Source: Actinoplanes sp. NBC_00393 | GTDB lineage: Bacteria; Actinomycetota; Actinomycetes; Mycobacteriales; Micromonosporaceae | Length of the DNA stretch: 64,000 nt | NCBI RefSeq assembly: GCF_036053395.1 | Contig: NZ_CP107942.1 | Span: forward strand, 1,268,501-1,332,500 | Reading direction: 5' to 3' | Shown: positions 8,537 through 17,166 of the stretch, one piece after another | Layout: each line of letters begins with the position of its first letter | Numbering within the stretch: position 1 is the stretch's first letter | Position numbers and translations under genes: made by a program | Notes under the pieces: model-generated | Database searches by the model: none | What the model saw: only the letters and a program-made list of their open reading frames with translations | Told to the model about the DNA's origin: nothing

Positions 8537-9118
8537 GTGGACGTCAGGACAGCGATCTCCCTCATCTCTATCGCCATCTCCGTCGTCTCGCTGATCGTCT
8601 CCGGGACGCTCGCGCTCCGTCAGACGCGGACCACGATGGACGGCTACGCCCTGCCAGTCGTGCTCCAGGTCTTCAGCCGGTTCCGAACTCAGGAGTTCTT
8701 CGACGCTCAACAGTTCATCTTCGACGAACTTCCCCAGCAACCGGTCCAGCCGTACACGGACCTGTCGTTGGAGGTCCGGTCCCAGTTGCGCTTGGTGGGC
8801 GGTCTCTACGACGACCTCGGCAAGCTCGTCGCGCACGGCATCGTCAAGGAGGAGCTGATCATCGGCTCGAATGGCCCCCAGGCCCGACGCATCTGGGAGG
8901 CGATCGAGCCCTTCGTGCGCGCTGAACGCGACAAGCGCAACAGCAACCTGTGGATTTATCTGGAGGACCTGGCGTACCGCACGACCCGGAAACCGCCGGC
9001 CGCCATCCACGAGAAGCTCAAACTGCACCCGTACGTCGGACCAACGCGCACGCCTCCTCCAGCGTCGCCCGAGTCCTCTGCGACGCCACGACCTCGCACG
9101 GAGCAGCAGCCGAACTAA
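8537..9118 (+). CDS. DUF4760-like single-pass membrane protein
   Basis: 193 aa from GTG 8537. One N-terminal hydrophobic helix (AISLISIAISVVSLIVSGTLAL, residues about 6-27) is followed by a cytosolic helical domain (LQVFSRFRTQEFFDAQQFIFDEL; VRSQLRLVGGLYDDLGKLVAHGIVKEELI; ARRIWEAIEPFVRAERDKRN) and a Pro/Ser/Thr-rich tail. This is the DUF4760 layout: a membrane anchor plus an all-alpha domain of unknown role. Such proteins turn up in accessory and defence-rich regions, but no defence partner is visible here. Confidence 0.65.
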   Translation: MDVRTAISLISIAISVVSLIVSGTLALRQTRTTMDGYALPVVLQVFSRFRTQEFFDAQQFIFDELPQQPVQPYTDLSLEVRSQLRLVGGLYDDLGKLVAHGIVKEELIIGSNGPQARRIWEAIEPFVRAERDKRNSNLWIYLEDLAYRTTRKPPAAIHEKLKLHPYVGPTRTPPPASPESSATPRPRTEQQPN

Positions 9119-9195
9119 CGGCGGGAGCGCGGACGAGGGCGGCCCGGCGGAACCGAAACACTCTGCTCGGCGTGCGCGTTATATGCGGCTCAATG

Positions 9196-9612
9196 TCATT
9201 TCAGCCAGGGCGCGATATCTGCTACCGGATCGTTGAGCGCATCCGCACTCGCGTGGACCTGGGTAGGTGAGGCGGACTTGCTCTTCTTTCTGCCGAGGAA
9301 GGCGGAAAGCTGCGGCCAGCGGCGGCGTGCACCTTGGCGCGTCATGCCGATCGCCCGACCGATGTCCGGGTAGTCGGCCCCGTACTCGGCCGCACGGCTC
9401 GCGGCAGTCGCGGTCAGCTCAGTGATCTCGGCCTGAATGGCGTTCAACCCGGACAACGTCGCCAGCCAGGCCCTGCGCCGTTGTTCGTGAGTCAGCCCAT
9501 GCTCATAGGGGGAGGCGACATCCATTCGCTGGTCGCCGGGAGGCTGATTCCGCGCCCAGGCCCACGCCAACTCCTGGATGGAGCCTGCCAGCGTTTCTTT
9601 CTCGTCCGCCAC
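9196..9612 (-). CDS. Small helical, HTH-containing protein behind twin operators
   Basis: 138 aa from a GTG at 9612 with an AGGGGGA ribosome-binding site. Helical throughout: ETLAGSIQELAWAWARNQ; LTHEQRRRAWLATLSGLNAIQAEITELTATAASRAAEYGADY; then DIGRAIGMTRQGARRRWPQL, which looks like the recognition helices of a helix-turn-helix. A Lys/Ser-rich tail follows. Its promoter contains two TTGACAAC-N4-GTTGTCA palindromes, so autoregulation is likely. Family unknown; similar short proteins with a TRQGARRRWP-type motif occur in streptomycetes. Confidence 0.6.
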   Translation of the reverse strand: MADEKETLAGSIQELAWAWARNQPPGDQRMDVASPYEHGLTHEQRRRAWLATLSGLNAIQAEITELTATAASRAAEYGADYPDIGRAIGMTRQGARRRWPQLSAFLGRKKSKSASPTQVHASADALNDPVADIAPWLK

Positions 9613-9621
9613 GAATCCCCC

Positions 9622-9671
9622 TTGACAACAAACGTTGTCACCAGGATCTACTTGACAACATCCGTTGTCAA
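9622..9671 (-). promoter_or_regulatory. Twin palindromic operators overlapping a promoter
   Basis: Two near-identical palindromes, TTGACAAC-N4-GTTGTCA at 9622-9640 and TTGACAAC-N4-GTTGTCAA at 9652-9671, have centres 30 bp apart (about three helical turns). On the minus strand TTGACA at the distal edge can serve as a -35 for the 9612 gene. The spacing suggests cooperative binding of two dimers. Confidence 0.7.
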
Positions 9672-9910
9672 TGGACTTCAGTCTCCGAGACGCTCAACTC
9701 GGCATGTCGAGTGCGCTCATCTCGGTAGAAGTGCGCACGTGATCATGGGCGGCGAGCCGTGGGCGATGGTCCGGCCTCCTGCATGGAGAAGGGTTTTCTG
9801 TCTCCTGGACGCGGGCACGACCGGATCCGCTGCGCCGTTCGACGATAAGCATCGGCGAGGAGGACGCCGAGGACTGCACCGACTCGTGGTTGGTTGGCGA
9901 TGTTGGACGA
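9672..9910. other. Intergenic, no gene seen
   Basis: Between the twin operators and the SARP gene I see no convincing ORF, RNA gene or repeat. The nearby minus-strand frames lack coding character. It may be the lost 3' part of the SARP gene. Confidence 0.4.
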
Positions 9911-11377
9911 TCAGCGAACGGCGATCCGTGCGGCGTGGCCGGCGAGTGCGGCGAGCGGCAGAGCCGGATGCAGGACCGCCTGAGCGGCGACGGCGTTCAG
10001 GGCCGGCGGATGCATCCCGCACCTGGCGACGATGGCGCGTACCGCCTCGGGTTCGGCGGTGACCCGCTGCGGGCCGAGCCGGACCGTCAGGAGCCGCACC
10101 GCCTCCTGCGGGGTGAGGACGTCCAGCTCGAGCGGCCGCGCCCCGTCGTAAGCGACCAGGTCCGCGAGCGAGTCACGGCTGGTGACGACGACCATGCAGC
10201 CTCCGGCACCGGGCAGCAACGGGCGGATCTGATGCGAGTCGTGGGCGTCGTCGAGGACGAGGAGGATCCGCTTGCCCGCCATCAGGGTGCGGTAGAGACC
10301 AGCCCGGGCGTCGAGGTCCACCGGGATGCGGTGTGCGGCCACCCCGAGCGGTTCCAGGCAGCGCCGGATCGCCTCGGCGGGCGGAAGCGGGTCGGAGCCG
10401 CGCAGGTTCACGTACAGCTGCCCGTCGGGGAAGTGGCCGATCACCCGATGAGCCCAGCGCACGGCCAGTGCGGTCTTGCCGGCGCCGGCCACGCCGGTGA
10501 TCGCCACGGTCACCGGCGCCGCATCTCCCGACGCCGGCAGGGACGCGTCCAGGCGGGCGAGAGCGCCCGCGCGACCGATGAAGTGGCTGACGGTGGCCGG
10601 CAGTTGCCGCGGCGCCGGCAACCGCGGATCGCCTTCACCATCAAGTATCCGGCGGTGCAGTTCACGCAGCGGCCGGCTCGGCTCGATCCCCAGTTCCGCG
10701 GCGAGCAGGCGGTACAACCGCTGATAGGCCTCCAGCGCCTCGGCCCGCCGGCCCGCGTGTGCCAGCGCGGTCATCAGATGACCCCAGTACTGCTCCCGCA
10801 GTGGATAGCCGGCAGTCAGCTCCTCGATCTCGGCGACCAGGCCGTCGGTGCGCCGGGCCGCCAGGTCGAGCTCGATCCGCCGTTCCAGCGCGGCCAGCCG
10901 CCGAGCCGACAGGTACGGGGCCTGCACACCTTCGAGCCACGCGGACTGCACACCGTCGAACGGCTCACCCCGCCACAGGGCCAGCGCCTCCACCAGGGCC
11001 GCCCGCTCGACCGTCGGATCCTCGGCCCGTGCTGCGGCGTCGAGCAGCCGGCCGAACCGGACGGCGTCGACCAGCTCCGGCTTCGTCGCCAGAACGTATC
11101 CGCCGGGAACCGTGCGGATCTGCTCGCCGCCGAGCAACTGCCGCAGCCGGGTGACGTGCAGCTGAAGCGCGCGGCGGGCGTCCTTCGGCTGGTCATCGCC
11201 CCATACCGCGGTCGCCAGCCGGTCGTAGAGCACCGGCTCGCCGGCCGAGAGGGCCAGCACCGCCAGGAACGTGCGCAGCTTCGGCGACCAGAGCGGCACG
11301 GTGTGCCCGTCGAGCGAGACCACCAGCGGACCGAGGACCCCGACCTGTAGCCGCAAGCTGCAGCCCTCGGTGACCAC
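9911..11377 (-). CDS. SARP/AfsR-type regulator lacking the TPR region
   Basis: 488 aa from a GTG at 11377, 2 nt after the upstream DUF899 stop. An OmpR-type winged helix (residues about 5-95: LGPLVVSLDG...PKLRTFLAVLAL...VWGDDQPKDARRALQLHVTRLRQLL) and a bacterial transcriptional activator domain (about 100-245, with YRLLAAELGIEPSRPLRELHRRIL) are intact. An NB-ARC ATPase follows with P-loop GVAGAGKTALA, Walker B RILLVLDDA and VVVTSRDSL. The protein stops within the ARC2 region (LAALAGHAARIAVR), so the C-terminal TPR domain of AfsR homologues is absent. It may act as a specialised-metabolism activator, but no cluster is adjacent. Confidence 0.85.
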   Translation of the reverse strand: MVTEGCSLRLQVGVLGPLVVSLDGHTVPLWSPKLRTFLAVLALSAGEPVLYDRLATAVWGDDQPKDARRALQLHVTRLRQLLGGEQIRTVPGGYVLATKPELVDAVRFGRLLDAAARAEDPTVERAALVEALALWRGEPFDGVQSAWLEGVQAPYLSARRLAALERRIELDLAARRTDGLVAEIEELTAGYPLREQYWGHLMTALAHAGRRAEALEAYQRLYRLLAAELGIEPSRPLRELHRRILDGEGDPRLPAPRQLPATVSHFIGRAGALARLDASLPASGDAAPVTVAITGVAGAGKTALAVRWAHRVIGHFPDGQLYVNLRGSDPLPPAEAIRRCLEPLGVAAHRIPVDLDARAGLYRTLMAGKRILLVLDDAHDSHQIRPLLPGAGGCMVVVTSRDSLADLVAYDGARPLELDVLTPQEAVRLLTVRLGPQRVTAEPEAVRAIVARCGMHPPALNAVAAQAVLHPALPLAALAGHAARIAVR

Positions 11378-11379
11378 GC

Positions 11380-12153
11380 TCAGGTCCCGTACTCGTCGGG
11401 CAGGCGCATGTTGGGGCCGCCGACCTGCAGACCGAGGGGTTCCGCGCGGCCTTTCGGTTCCTCCCACTGCTCCTGCCGGCCCAGGACGGTCAGATCGAGG
11501 TACGGGTAGCCGTGGTGGAACTGCTGGATGCCCCGCCCGTAGGTGGAGTACGTGTGGAACACTTCGTCGCCGACGCGCAGGAACGCGCTGATGCCCGGCA
11601 TCTCCGTGCCGCGCATGTCGGGCGTCCACGGCTCTCCGCGCGCGGCGAGTTCCGCCTCGGTGTGGAAGTCCATCAGCACCGGTTCGACCCGGTCGTCGAG
11701 CGTGGCGTGGTAGTCGTAGTTGAAGTCGCTGTCGTACGACGAGTACCACGGGAAGGTCCAGCCCATCCGGTCGCGATAGGCGGCGATCTTCGGGTACGGG
11801 GCGCGGGACACAGCTACCAGCGTGGTGTTGCGCACGTGCAGCTGTCGCGGGTTGCCGATCCCGTCGGCCGCGGACGAGCAGCTCGGGCAGGCGGTGTCCC
11901 AGTCCGGCCCGAACATGAAGTGGTGCACCACCAGCTGTGGCCGGCCCTCGAAAAGGTCGGCCAGGCTCACCTTCCCGTCCGGCCCCTCGAAGACGTACGC
12001 CTTGTCGACCCGGACCATCGGCAGCCGCCGGCGTTCGGCGTTGATCCGGTCACCGGCGTGGGTGTGCTCCTTCTCCTTGTTCAGCAGCTCCATGCGGGCG
12101 GCGCGCCACTGCTCGCGGGACACCACCGTGGGCAGGTTGTTCATCATTGTCAT
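11380..12153 (-). CDS. DUF899 thioredoxin-fold protein
   Basis: 257 aa from an ATG at 12153 with an AGGGA ribosome-binding site. It shows the family features VVSREQWRAARMELLNKEKEHT, LPMVRVDKAYVFEGPDGKVSLADLFEGR, QLVVHHFMFGPDWDTACPSCS (a CxxC-like Cys-Pro-Ser-Cys at about residues 90-93), MGWTFPWYSSYDSDFNYDY and FHTYSTYGRG. DUF899 proteins are cytoplasmic thioredoxin-like oxidoreductases of unsettled function. The 2-nt gap to the SARP gene suggests co-transcription, and the SARP may control it. Confidence 0.9.
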   Translation of the reverse strand: MTMMNNLPTVVSREQWRAARMELLNKEKEHTHAGDRINAERRRLPMVRVDKAYVFEGPDGKVSLADLFEGRPQLVVHHFMFGPDWDTACPSCSSAADGIGNPRQLHVRNTTLVAVSRAPYPKIAAYRDRMGWTFPWYSSYDSDFNYDYHATLDDRVEPVLMDFHTEAELAARGEPWTPDMRGTEMPGISAFLRVGDEVFHTYSTYGRGIQQFHHGYPYLDLTVLGRQEQWEEPKGRAEPLGLQVGGPNMRLPDEYGT

Positions 12154-12238
12154 CTCGGCTTCCCTCCGTTACAGCGATGCTCGCGAGCGGGCCGGGCACG
12201 TGTCGAGGAGGTCATTGCAGGATGTCCGGATCTGTGGG

Positions 12239-12470
12239 CTACCGGTCCGTCGTGGCCCGGGAGGCCCGGTACCGCGACGGCGAGACCCCGTAGCGTTCGG
12301 CGAAGGCGCGCCGCAGCGTTTCCGACGAACCCAGCCCGCACCGCTGGGCCAGCTGCGCCAGCGGAAGGCGGGTGGACAGCAGCAGGTTCGCGGCGGCCTC
12401 GGTACGGGCCCGGCGGACGTAGCGGCCCGGCGACTGACCGGTACGGCGGACGAATCTCCAGCAGTTCGGC
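12239..12470 (-). pseudogene. AraC-family C-terminal DNA-binding fragment
   Basis: On the minus strand one frame reads WRFVRRTGQSPGRYVRRAR, then EAAANLLLSTRLPLAQLAQRCGLGSSETLRRAFAERYGVSPSRYRASR and a stop at 12239. This is the second half of an AraC HTH_18 domain with the expected recognition-helix signature. There is no start codon, first helix-turn-helix or sensor domain upstream; the frame is bounded by a different gene ending at 12512. I read it as a truncated regulator. Confidence 0.6.
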
Positions 12471-12511
12471 GCGGTCGTACGCCACCACGACGACCCGCGG
12501 CACGTGCCGGG

Positions 12512-14266
12512 TCAATGTGGCGTCCGGTCGGTTTCCGGCCGCCGGGTCCGGCGAAGTGCGGACCGCAGCGCGACGGCGGCCCCGACGCCGAGCAACCCGT
12601 ACAGCACCGGCAGCAACGTCGCTCCCCACGGCCAGCCCGGGCCGTGCAGGTCGAGCGCCGTGGGCGGGTATTCCAGCGTCTTGGCACGCCATCGCGCCGT
12701 CGGCACGTCCACGGTGCGGGCCATGTCCTCCAGCACGAGCTCGAAAGCGAAGTCCGGCTCACGGTGCACATATTCGGGGCGTACGCCGGCCGCGTCCGGC
12801 ACCGGATTGCGCCGCGCGACCTGCGCCCCGGGCACCACGAACCGGTCCAGGCCGGACGCCTCGGCAAGCGTGCCGCGCGGCACGAAGGTCAATCCGTGAC
12901 GGGTCCGCACCGGTGCCACCGAGCCGTTGCCGAGCGTGGACGTCCGCGCAACGTAACTCACGTCGCTGTAGGCGATGAAGACCGAAGCGAGCTCGATCTC
13001 CCCGACCCCGTCGGTGAGCAGCACACCGATGTCCTGATGCGGCCGGAAACTCAGATTCACCCCCGTGATCATCTCGCGCGGTCCGAACGTCCAGTGCGGC
13101 AACGGCGCGGGCTTGCCGGGGGAGTAGAACTTCCAGCCGACCGCGGACGCGGCGTCTCTGGCCGCCGGGATGCCCAGCCGGCGCTCGACGTAGCGCAACG
13201 TCCCGTCGATACCGGAGAGCACGCCACCGGTGCTGATCACATCACCGTCATCGACGTACCGTGTCTCCCGCTGCCAGCGCACGGCCGGATGCCGCTTCTC
13301 CAGCCCATTGATGCGGAACCAGTGCGTGGTCGCGCCGTGTCCGTCGAGCACCCCGGCCGCGGCGACCACGGCGGCGCCCTCACAGACGCTGATCACCGTG
13401 GCGCCGTTGTCGTGCATCCGTCCCAGCCAGCCGCGCAGGGCAGCGGAGGTGGGTTCGGTCGCGTCCGGCAGGGCCGGCACGACGATCACCTCCGGTGCCG
13501 CCGCGCCGAGCCGCTGGTCGAGTTCCGCGAAGCTGAGGTCCGGCACCAGGTCCAGACCTCCGGTCAGCGTGACGAGCCGTCGTTGCGGAGCGACCGTGTA
13601 CAGGTTGAACGCCCCGGTTGCCGCCAGCGTCTCGTACGGCGCCAGCGAGTCACCCGCATTGGCGCCCTCGTTGCCCAGCAGAACCACCGCGGTCGGCCGG
13701 GACGGATCATGCACCGGCCGTGCCTGCCCCAGCAGGGCGGGCACGGCGCTGTCGGCCGGTGGTTCGTAGACCCCGTTCAGATACGTCACCGCCCGCACGG
13801 TGCCGACCACGGCCGGCGGCACCGCGAACGCGAGGACCAGCGCACCCACCCACAGGAAACGCCGCCGGCCGTCCCGGCGCCAGGAGCTGGTGTACTCGGA
13901 ACGCCGCCACAGCATCACCATGATGATCGCCGGAACCAGGAGCACGTGCCCGACGAGCATCAGCGTGCCGACCGAGACGGCACCCGCCCAGAACAGCGGC
14001 AGCAGGATCAGGAACGGGACGTACACGGCGACGCACATCTCCAGGATCCGGGCCCAGGAACGGCCCCGGATCACCATCCACAGCGCCATCCCGAGGGCCA
14101 TGTCGGTCGCCATGACGACGGTATAGACGTCCACCCGGCTACCGACGGCCGGCAGGATCGCCGCCCACAGCACGTCGAGCGCGAACATGCCGACCGCCAT
14201 GGCGACCGCCAGTTCCAGGAAATGGACGACGAAACGAAGAGATCTGGAATCCACGTGAGCCTCCAC
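12512..14266 (-). CDS. Membrane-anchored DJ-1/PfpI-like protein
   Basis: 584 aa. Four to five membrane helices at residues about 14-35, 48-66, 73-95, 97-115 and 138-160 are followed by a DJ-1/PfpI-type domain (about 190-380) with PEVIVVPALPD and nucleophile elbow VISVCEGAAVVAAAGVLDGHGATTHW, including the conserved Cys. A second, nucleophile-less DJ-1-like segment follows (GVLLTDGVGEIELASVFIAYS; LTFVPRGTL; FVVPG), then a C-terminal hydrophobic helix. It could be a membrane-bound amidotransferase-like or chaperone-like enzyme, possibly acting outside the cell. It lies 39 bp downstream of the haloperoxidase-like gene on the same strand. Confidence 0.75.
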   Translation of the reverse strand: MEAHVDSRSLRFVVHFLELAVAMAVGMFALDVLWAAILPAVGSRVDVYTVVMATDMALGMALWMVIRGRSWARILEMCVAVYVPFLILLPLFWAGAVSVGTLMLVGHVLLVPAIIMVMLWRRSEYTSSWRRDGRRRFLWVGALVLAFAVPPAVVGTVRAVTYLNGVYEPPADSAVPALLGQARPVHDPSRPTAVVLLGNEGANAGDSLAPYETLAATGAFNLYTVAPQRRLVTLTGGLDLVPDLSFAELDQRLGAAAPEVIVVPALPDATEPTSAALRGWLGRMHDNGATVISVCEGAAVVAAAGVLDGHGATTHWFRINGLEKRHPAVRWQRETRYVDDGDVISTGGVLSGIDGTLRYVERRLGIPAARDAASAVGWKFYSPGKPAPLPHWTFGPREMITGVNLSFRPHQDIGVLLTDGVGEIELASVFIAYSDVSYVARTSTLGNGSVAPVRTRHGLTFVPRGTLAEASGLDRFVVPGAQVARRNPVPDAAGVRPEYVHREPDFAFELVLEDMARTVDVPTARWRAKTLEYPPTALDLHGPGWPWGATLLPVLYGLLGVGAAVALRSALRRTRRPETDRTPH

Positions 14267-14305
14267 CGGGCCGACTCTCAGACAAAAGAAATGCCGGGGT
14301 ACGGG

Positions 14306-15580
14306 TCAGCGGCGCCCGAACTGCCGGGAAAGCACGTCGCGGGCGACGGTCGTGCCGAGCTGCTCGCCGTGGTCGACGGCGGTGCGGTAGTGCACCCCGG
14401 CCCAGATCCTGGCCAGCTTCAACTCGGCCGTGGCGGCGGTGAGACTGCGGTAGTGGCGTACCGTGCCGGAGTCCGCGCTGTAGGCGCTGAACGCGATGTC
14501 GTCACGGCCGAAGAACGCCCGCAGCGCGGTCATCGTCGACGACGTGAAACAGGCGTGCCCCGACGGGTACTCGGTGGACGGTGCCGTCACTTTCAGCGGC
14601 GTCCAGCCGGGGTCGGGTGAGGTGGCCGGGTTGCCGTCCGTACCGGCCAGCGGGATCGCGGTCACCGGCCGCCAGAAGCTCCAGTGCTTCTTCTCCCGGT
14701 AGCAGGCGATCATGGTGTCGACGGCGGCCAGGTCGGCCATCGCGAACATCCGGGCGGCCTGCAGCGTGCCCAGCCGCTGAGTCGTGGCCACGTCGCGCAG
14801 GATCGCCCACTCCACCAACCGCTGGTCGTCCCACCAGATCGCCGCCTCCGTCTGATCCGGCGTGCGTACCGTGCTGGTGGCCGAGCCGACCGCCTTCACC
14901 TCGTTGTGGTCGCGAGCCCAGGCCGCGCTGGTCAGCGCCGGCGGGCCCGGCGTGCGGAACCGGCCCGGGTCCGGCACGACGAATGGCCGGAGGGTGGCGA
15001 ACCACGCGCCGACCTGCAGGAAGTCGGGCGGGGTCGGCCGCCACTGACCCGGTTCCGTGCCGACCCGCCAGGTCGCGTCGGAGAACGCGCCGTCGTTCAC
15101 CCGGGAGGCGATCATGGCCGCGGCCGCGGCTTCGCCGACGGCGATGCCACCCTTCTTGGAACGGCCGTCAGGAATCGCGGCGAGCGCCTCGTCATACCGG
15201 TCACGCAGGGCGTCGGCCTGGGCCGGAAAGAGCGACAGCAGTACGCCGTGAGCGGCCGCAGCGACGGCAGCAGGCACCGAATCGCCGGGCCGGGCCGGCG
15301 GCGCCACGAGATACGGCCGGTACGGTGCGCCGGCCACCGCGTTCACCGCGTCATAGACGGCGCCCTGCACCATCGCGAAACTACGCGCCGTGGTGGTCGG
15401 CGACTGCCGCGCCACCTCATAGATGGCCGTCTGGGCGTACGAGTTCCAGGTGACCACCGGATTCACCGCGCCGGCCGGCCCCGCCTGCGCTGCACCGGAC
15501 GCGAACACCGCCGGTGAGAGCAGCACAAACGCCGCCGTCACCGCCGCCATGCGCAGCCTGCCACATAGGATCGTTCTCAT
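14306..15580 (-). CDS. Secreted vanadium-dependent haloperoxidase / PAP2-type phosphatase
   Basis: 424 aa with a Sec signal peptide (hydrophobic core about residues 10-30, AQA-type cleavage site). The vanadate/phosphate pocket of the haloperoxidase-PAP2 family is complete: KKHWSFWRP (Lys about 298, Arg about 304), EYPSGHACF (Ser about 340, His about 342), and RIWAGVHYRTAVDHG (Arg about 391, His about 397 and 404). The spacing fits bacterial vanadium haloperoxidase-like proteins. Halogenation is not proven, because the same residues serve acid phosphatases. Probably co-transcribed with the DJ-1-like gene. Confidence 0.85.
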   Translation of the reverse strand: MRTILCGRLRMAAVTAAFVLLSPAVFASGAAQAGPAGAVNPVVTWNSYAQTAIYEVARQSPTTTARSFAMVQGAVYDAVNAVAGAPYRPYLVAPPARPGDSVPAAVAAAAHGVLLSLFPAQADALRDRYDEALAAIPDGRSKKGGIAVGEAAAAAMIASRVNDGAFSDATWRVGTEPGQWRPTPPDFLQVGAWFATLRPFVVPDPGRFRTPGPPALTSAAWARDHNEVKAVGSATSTVRTPDQTEAAIWWDDQRLVEWAILRDVATTQRLGTLQAARMFAMADLAAVDTMIACYREKKHWSFWRPVTAIPLAGTDGNPATSPDPGWTPLKVTAPSTEYPSGHACFTSSTMTALRAFFGRDDIAFSAYSADSGTVRHYRSLTAATAELKLARIWAGVHYRTAVDHGEQLGTTVARDVLSRQFGRR

Positions 15581-15718
15581 CGCTGGTTCCTCCCCGTGCT
15601 CTCTGGGCTCAGATCACGGGGATCGTGTCAACTGTGGACTTCGGATCGCTTTCAAGCCCGGCCGGTTCTCCTGCAGACGTGCAGCCGCGTGGTTCACCAG
15701 CCGCCCTAGACTGTGCTG

Positions 15719-16240
15719 GTGAATGGCCGTGAGACGCGTTCTGCCCGTGCGGGGTTCTTGCTGGTGGTCGTGTTGGCCGGCGCCGTGGTCGTCGTCGACC
15801 AGTTGACCAAGCTGTGGGCGGTGTCGGCGCTCGGCGGGCGGGCGCCCGTCGCCGTCGTCGGTGAGCTGATCCAGTTACGCCTGACCTACAACGCCGGTGC
15901 CGCGTTCTCCTTCGCCGAGCGGTTCACCTGGGTTCTCACCGTCATCACCGCCGCTGTGGTGGTCACCATCAGCATCGTCGCGGTCCGGGTCAGATCGCGC
16001 GCTTGGATGGTGTCGTTGGGCTTGGTCCTCGGTGGAGCGGCCACACATCTGCTCGACCGCATGTTCCGTGAGCCCGGGCTGGCACGTGGGCATGTCGTCG
16101 ACTTCATCGACTACTTCGGCTTCTTCGTCGGCAACGTCGCGGACATCGCACTCGTAGTCGGTGTCAGCCTGGCCGTGCTGCTGAACCTGCGCGGAGTGCT
16201 CCTGTCCGGTCCCGCCGAGCCCGCGAGGGTGGGTCGATGA
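15719..16240 (+). CDS. lspA: Lipoprotein signal peptidase II (LspA)
   Basis: 173 aa from GTG 15719, chosen because TAGACT (15707-15712) lies 6 nt before it as a leaderless -10 box; a GTG at 15713 is in frame. Four membrane helices are visible. Signatures are VVVVDQLTKLWA, LRLTYNAGAAFSF (family N-x-G-x-A-F), ATHLLDRMF and FFVGNVADIAL, which carry the two catalytic aspartates. LspA cleaves diacylglyceryl-modified prolipoproteins at the membrane. The first Asp motif reads HLLDR instead of the usual GNxxDR. It may be a second paralogue rather than the housekeeping copy. Confidence 0.88.
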   Translation: MNGRETRSARAGFLLVVVLAGAVVVVDQLTKLWAVSALGGRAPVAVVGELIQLRLTYNAGAAFSFAERFTWVLTVITAAVVVTISIVAVRVRSRAWMVSLGLVLGGAATHLLDRMFREPGLARGHVVDFIDYFGFFVGNVADIALVVGVSLAVLLNLRGVLLSGPAEPARVGR

Positions 16241-16351
16241 CCTGCCTGTCCGCAGGTCATCGCCTTGGGCCTCGACCAACACGGCAGCGCGCCACAGTGT
16301 GGCCGAGGCGGATCTGGAAGGGGTTGGATCAAGCGGTTCGTCGGCGGAAGG

Positions 16352-17074
16352 TCACCAGGGGACGACGCCGTCGTCGTTGAAGAATGCGCCGGTCGGGCCG
16401 CCGTCAGGGAGCGTTGCGAGCCGGATCGCGGTTGCTGCGGCTTCGTGCGGGGGCCGGCCCACGAAGCCGGTGAAGTCGGTTGCGACCAGGCCCGGGCAGG
16501 CGGCGTTGATGAGGATGTTCGTGCCGGCGAGCTGGCGGGCGTAGTGCACGGTGACGGCGTTGAGGTACGACTTCGTCGGTGAGTAGGCCGCCATGATCGG
16601 GCCGACTTCGATGTTCGGGTCTGTTTGCCAGGTCAGCGATGCGACGCTGCTGGAGATGTTGACGATGCGCGGCGACGCCGAGCGCCGGAGTAGGGGCAGC
16701 ATCGCGTTGGTCACCCGGATTACGCCGTAGACGTTGGTGTCCACGACCGTACGGACGACGTCGAGGTCGAGCGTGGTGGGATCCTGCGCCCATCCCGGGC
16801 CGGTTTCTCCGGAGATGCCGGCGTTGTTGACGAGCACGTCCAGGTGGTCGATCGTTGCCGCGGCCTCGGTGACGCTGCGGTCGCTGGTGACATCGAGGGT
16901 GATCGGAAGCGCGTCGACTCCGGCGGCCTGCAGCGTCTTCGCGGCTGCCTCGCCCCGGGCGCTGTCGCGCGCTGCCACCAGCACGCGGTAACCCTGTGCG
17001 CCCAGACCGGCCGCGATCTCGTACCCGAGTCCCTTGTTCGCGCCGGTGACCAGCGCGGTCTTCTTGTCGCTCAT
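16352..17074 (-). CDS. Short-chain dehydrogenase/reductase
   Basis: 240 aa from ATG 17074 (MSDKKTALVTGANKGLG). Classical SDR: cofactor motif TGANKGLG, NNAG (about residue 85), active-site SSSVASL and YSPTK as the catalytic Tyr-x-x-x-Lys, then PGLVATDF. Ala-Ala-Arg at the end of beta-2 suggests NADP preference. It is transcribed divergently from a LysR regulator with a palindrome between them, so the regulator probably controls it. The substrate is unknown; carbonyl or aldehyde reduction is likely. Confidence 0.88.
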   Translation of the reverse strand: MSDKKTALVTGANKGLGYEIAAGLGAQGYRVLVAARDSARGEAAAKTLQAAGVDALPITLDVTSDRSVTEAAATIDHLDVLVNNAGISGETGPGWAQDPTTLDLDVVRTVVDTNVYGVIRVTNAMLPLLRRSASPRIVNISSSVASLTWQTDPNIEVGPIMAAYSPTKSYLNAVTVHYARQLAGTNILINAACPGLVATDFTGFVGRPPHEAAATAIRLATLPDGGPTGAFFNDDGVVPW

Positions 17075-17131
17075 GAGGCCGATGGTGGCTCGGCGACCGG
17101 TGATGTCGTTACACCGGTTAGGTGCGCTGTC

Positions 17132-17146
17132 ATACCGGGCCGGTAT
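17132..17146. promoter_or_regulatory. LysR-type operator between SDR and LysR genes
   Basis: ATACC-N5-GGTAT is a near-perfect dyad in the 92-bp divergent promoter region. Its T-N11-A spacing is the classical LysR-box form. Confidence 0.55.
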
Positions 17147-17166
17147 CACCGCGTTATCGTCGGCCG

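Noticed and set aside
11378..11749. N-terminal extension of the SARP gene
   Set aside because: It overlaps the DUF899 coding sequence in another frame and lacks family similarity. The OmpR domain starts right after 11377.
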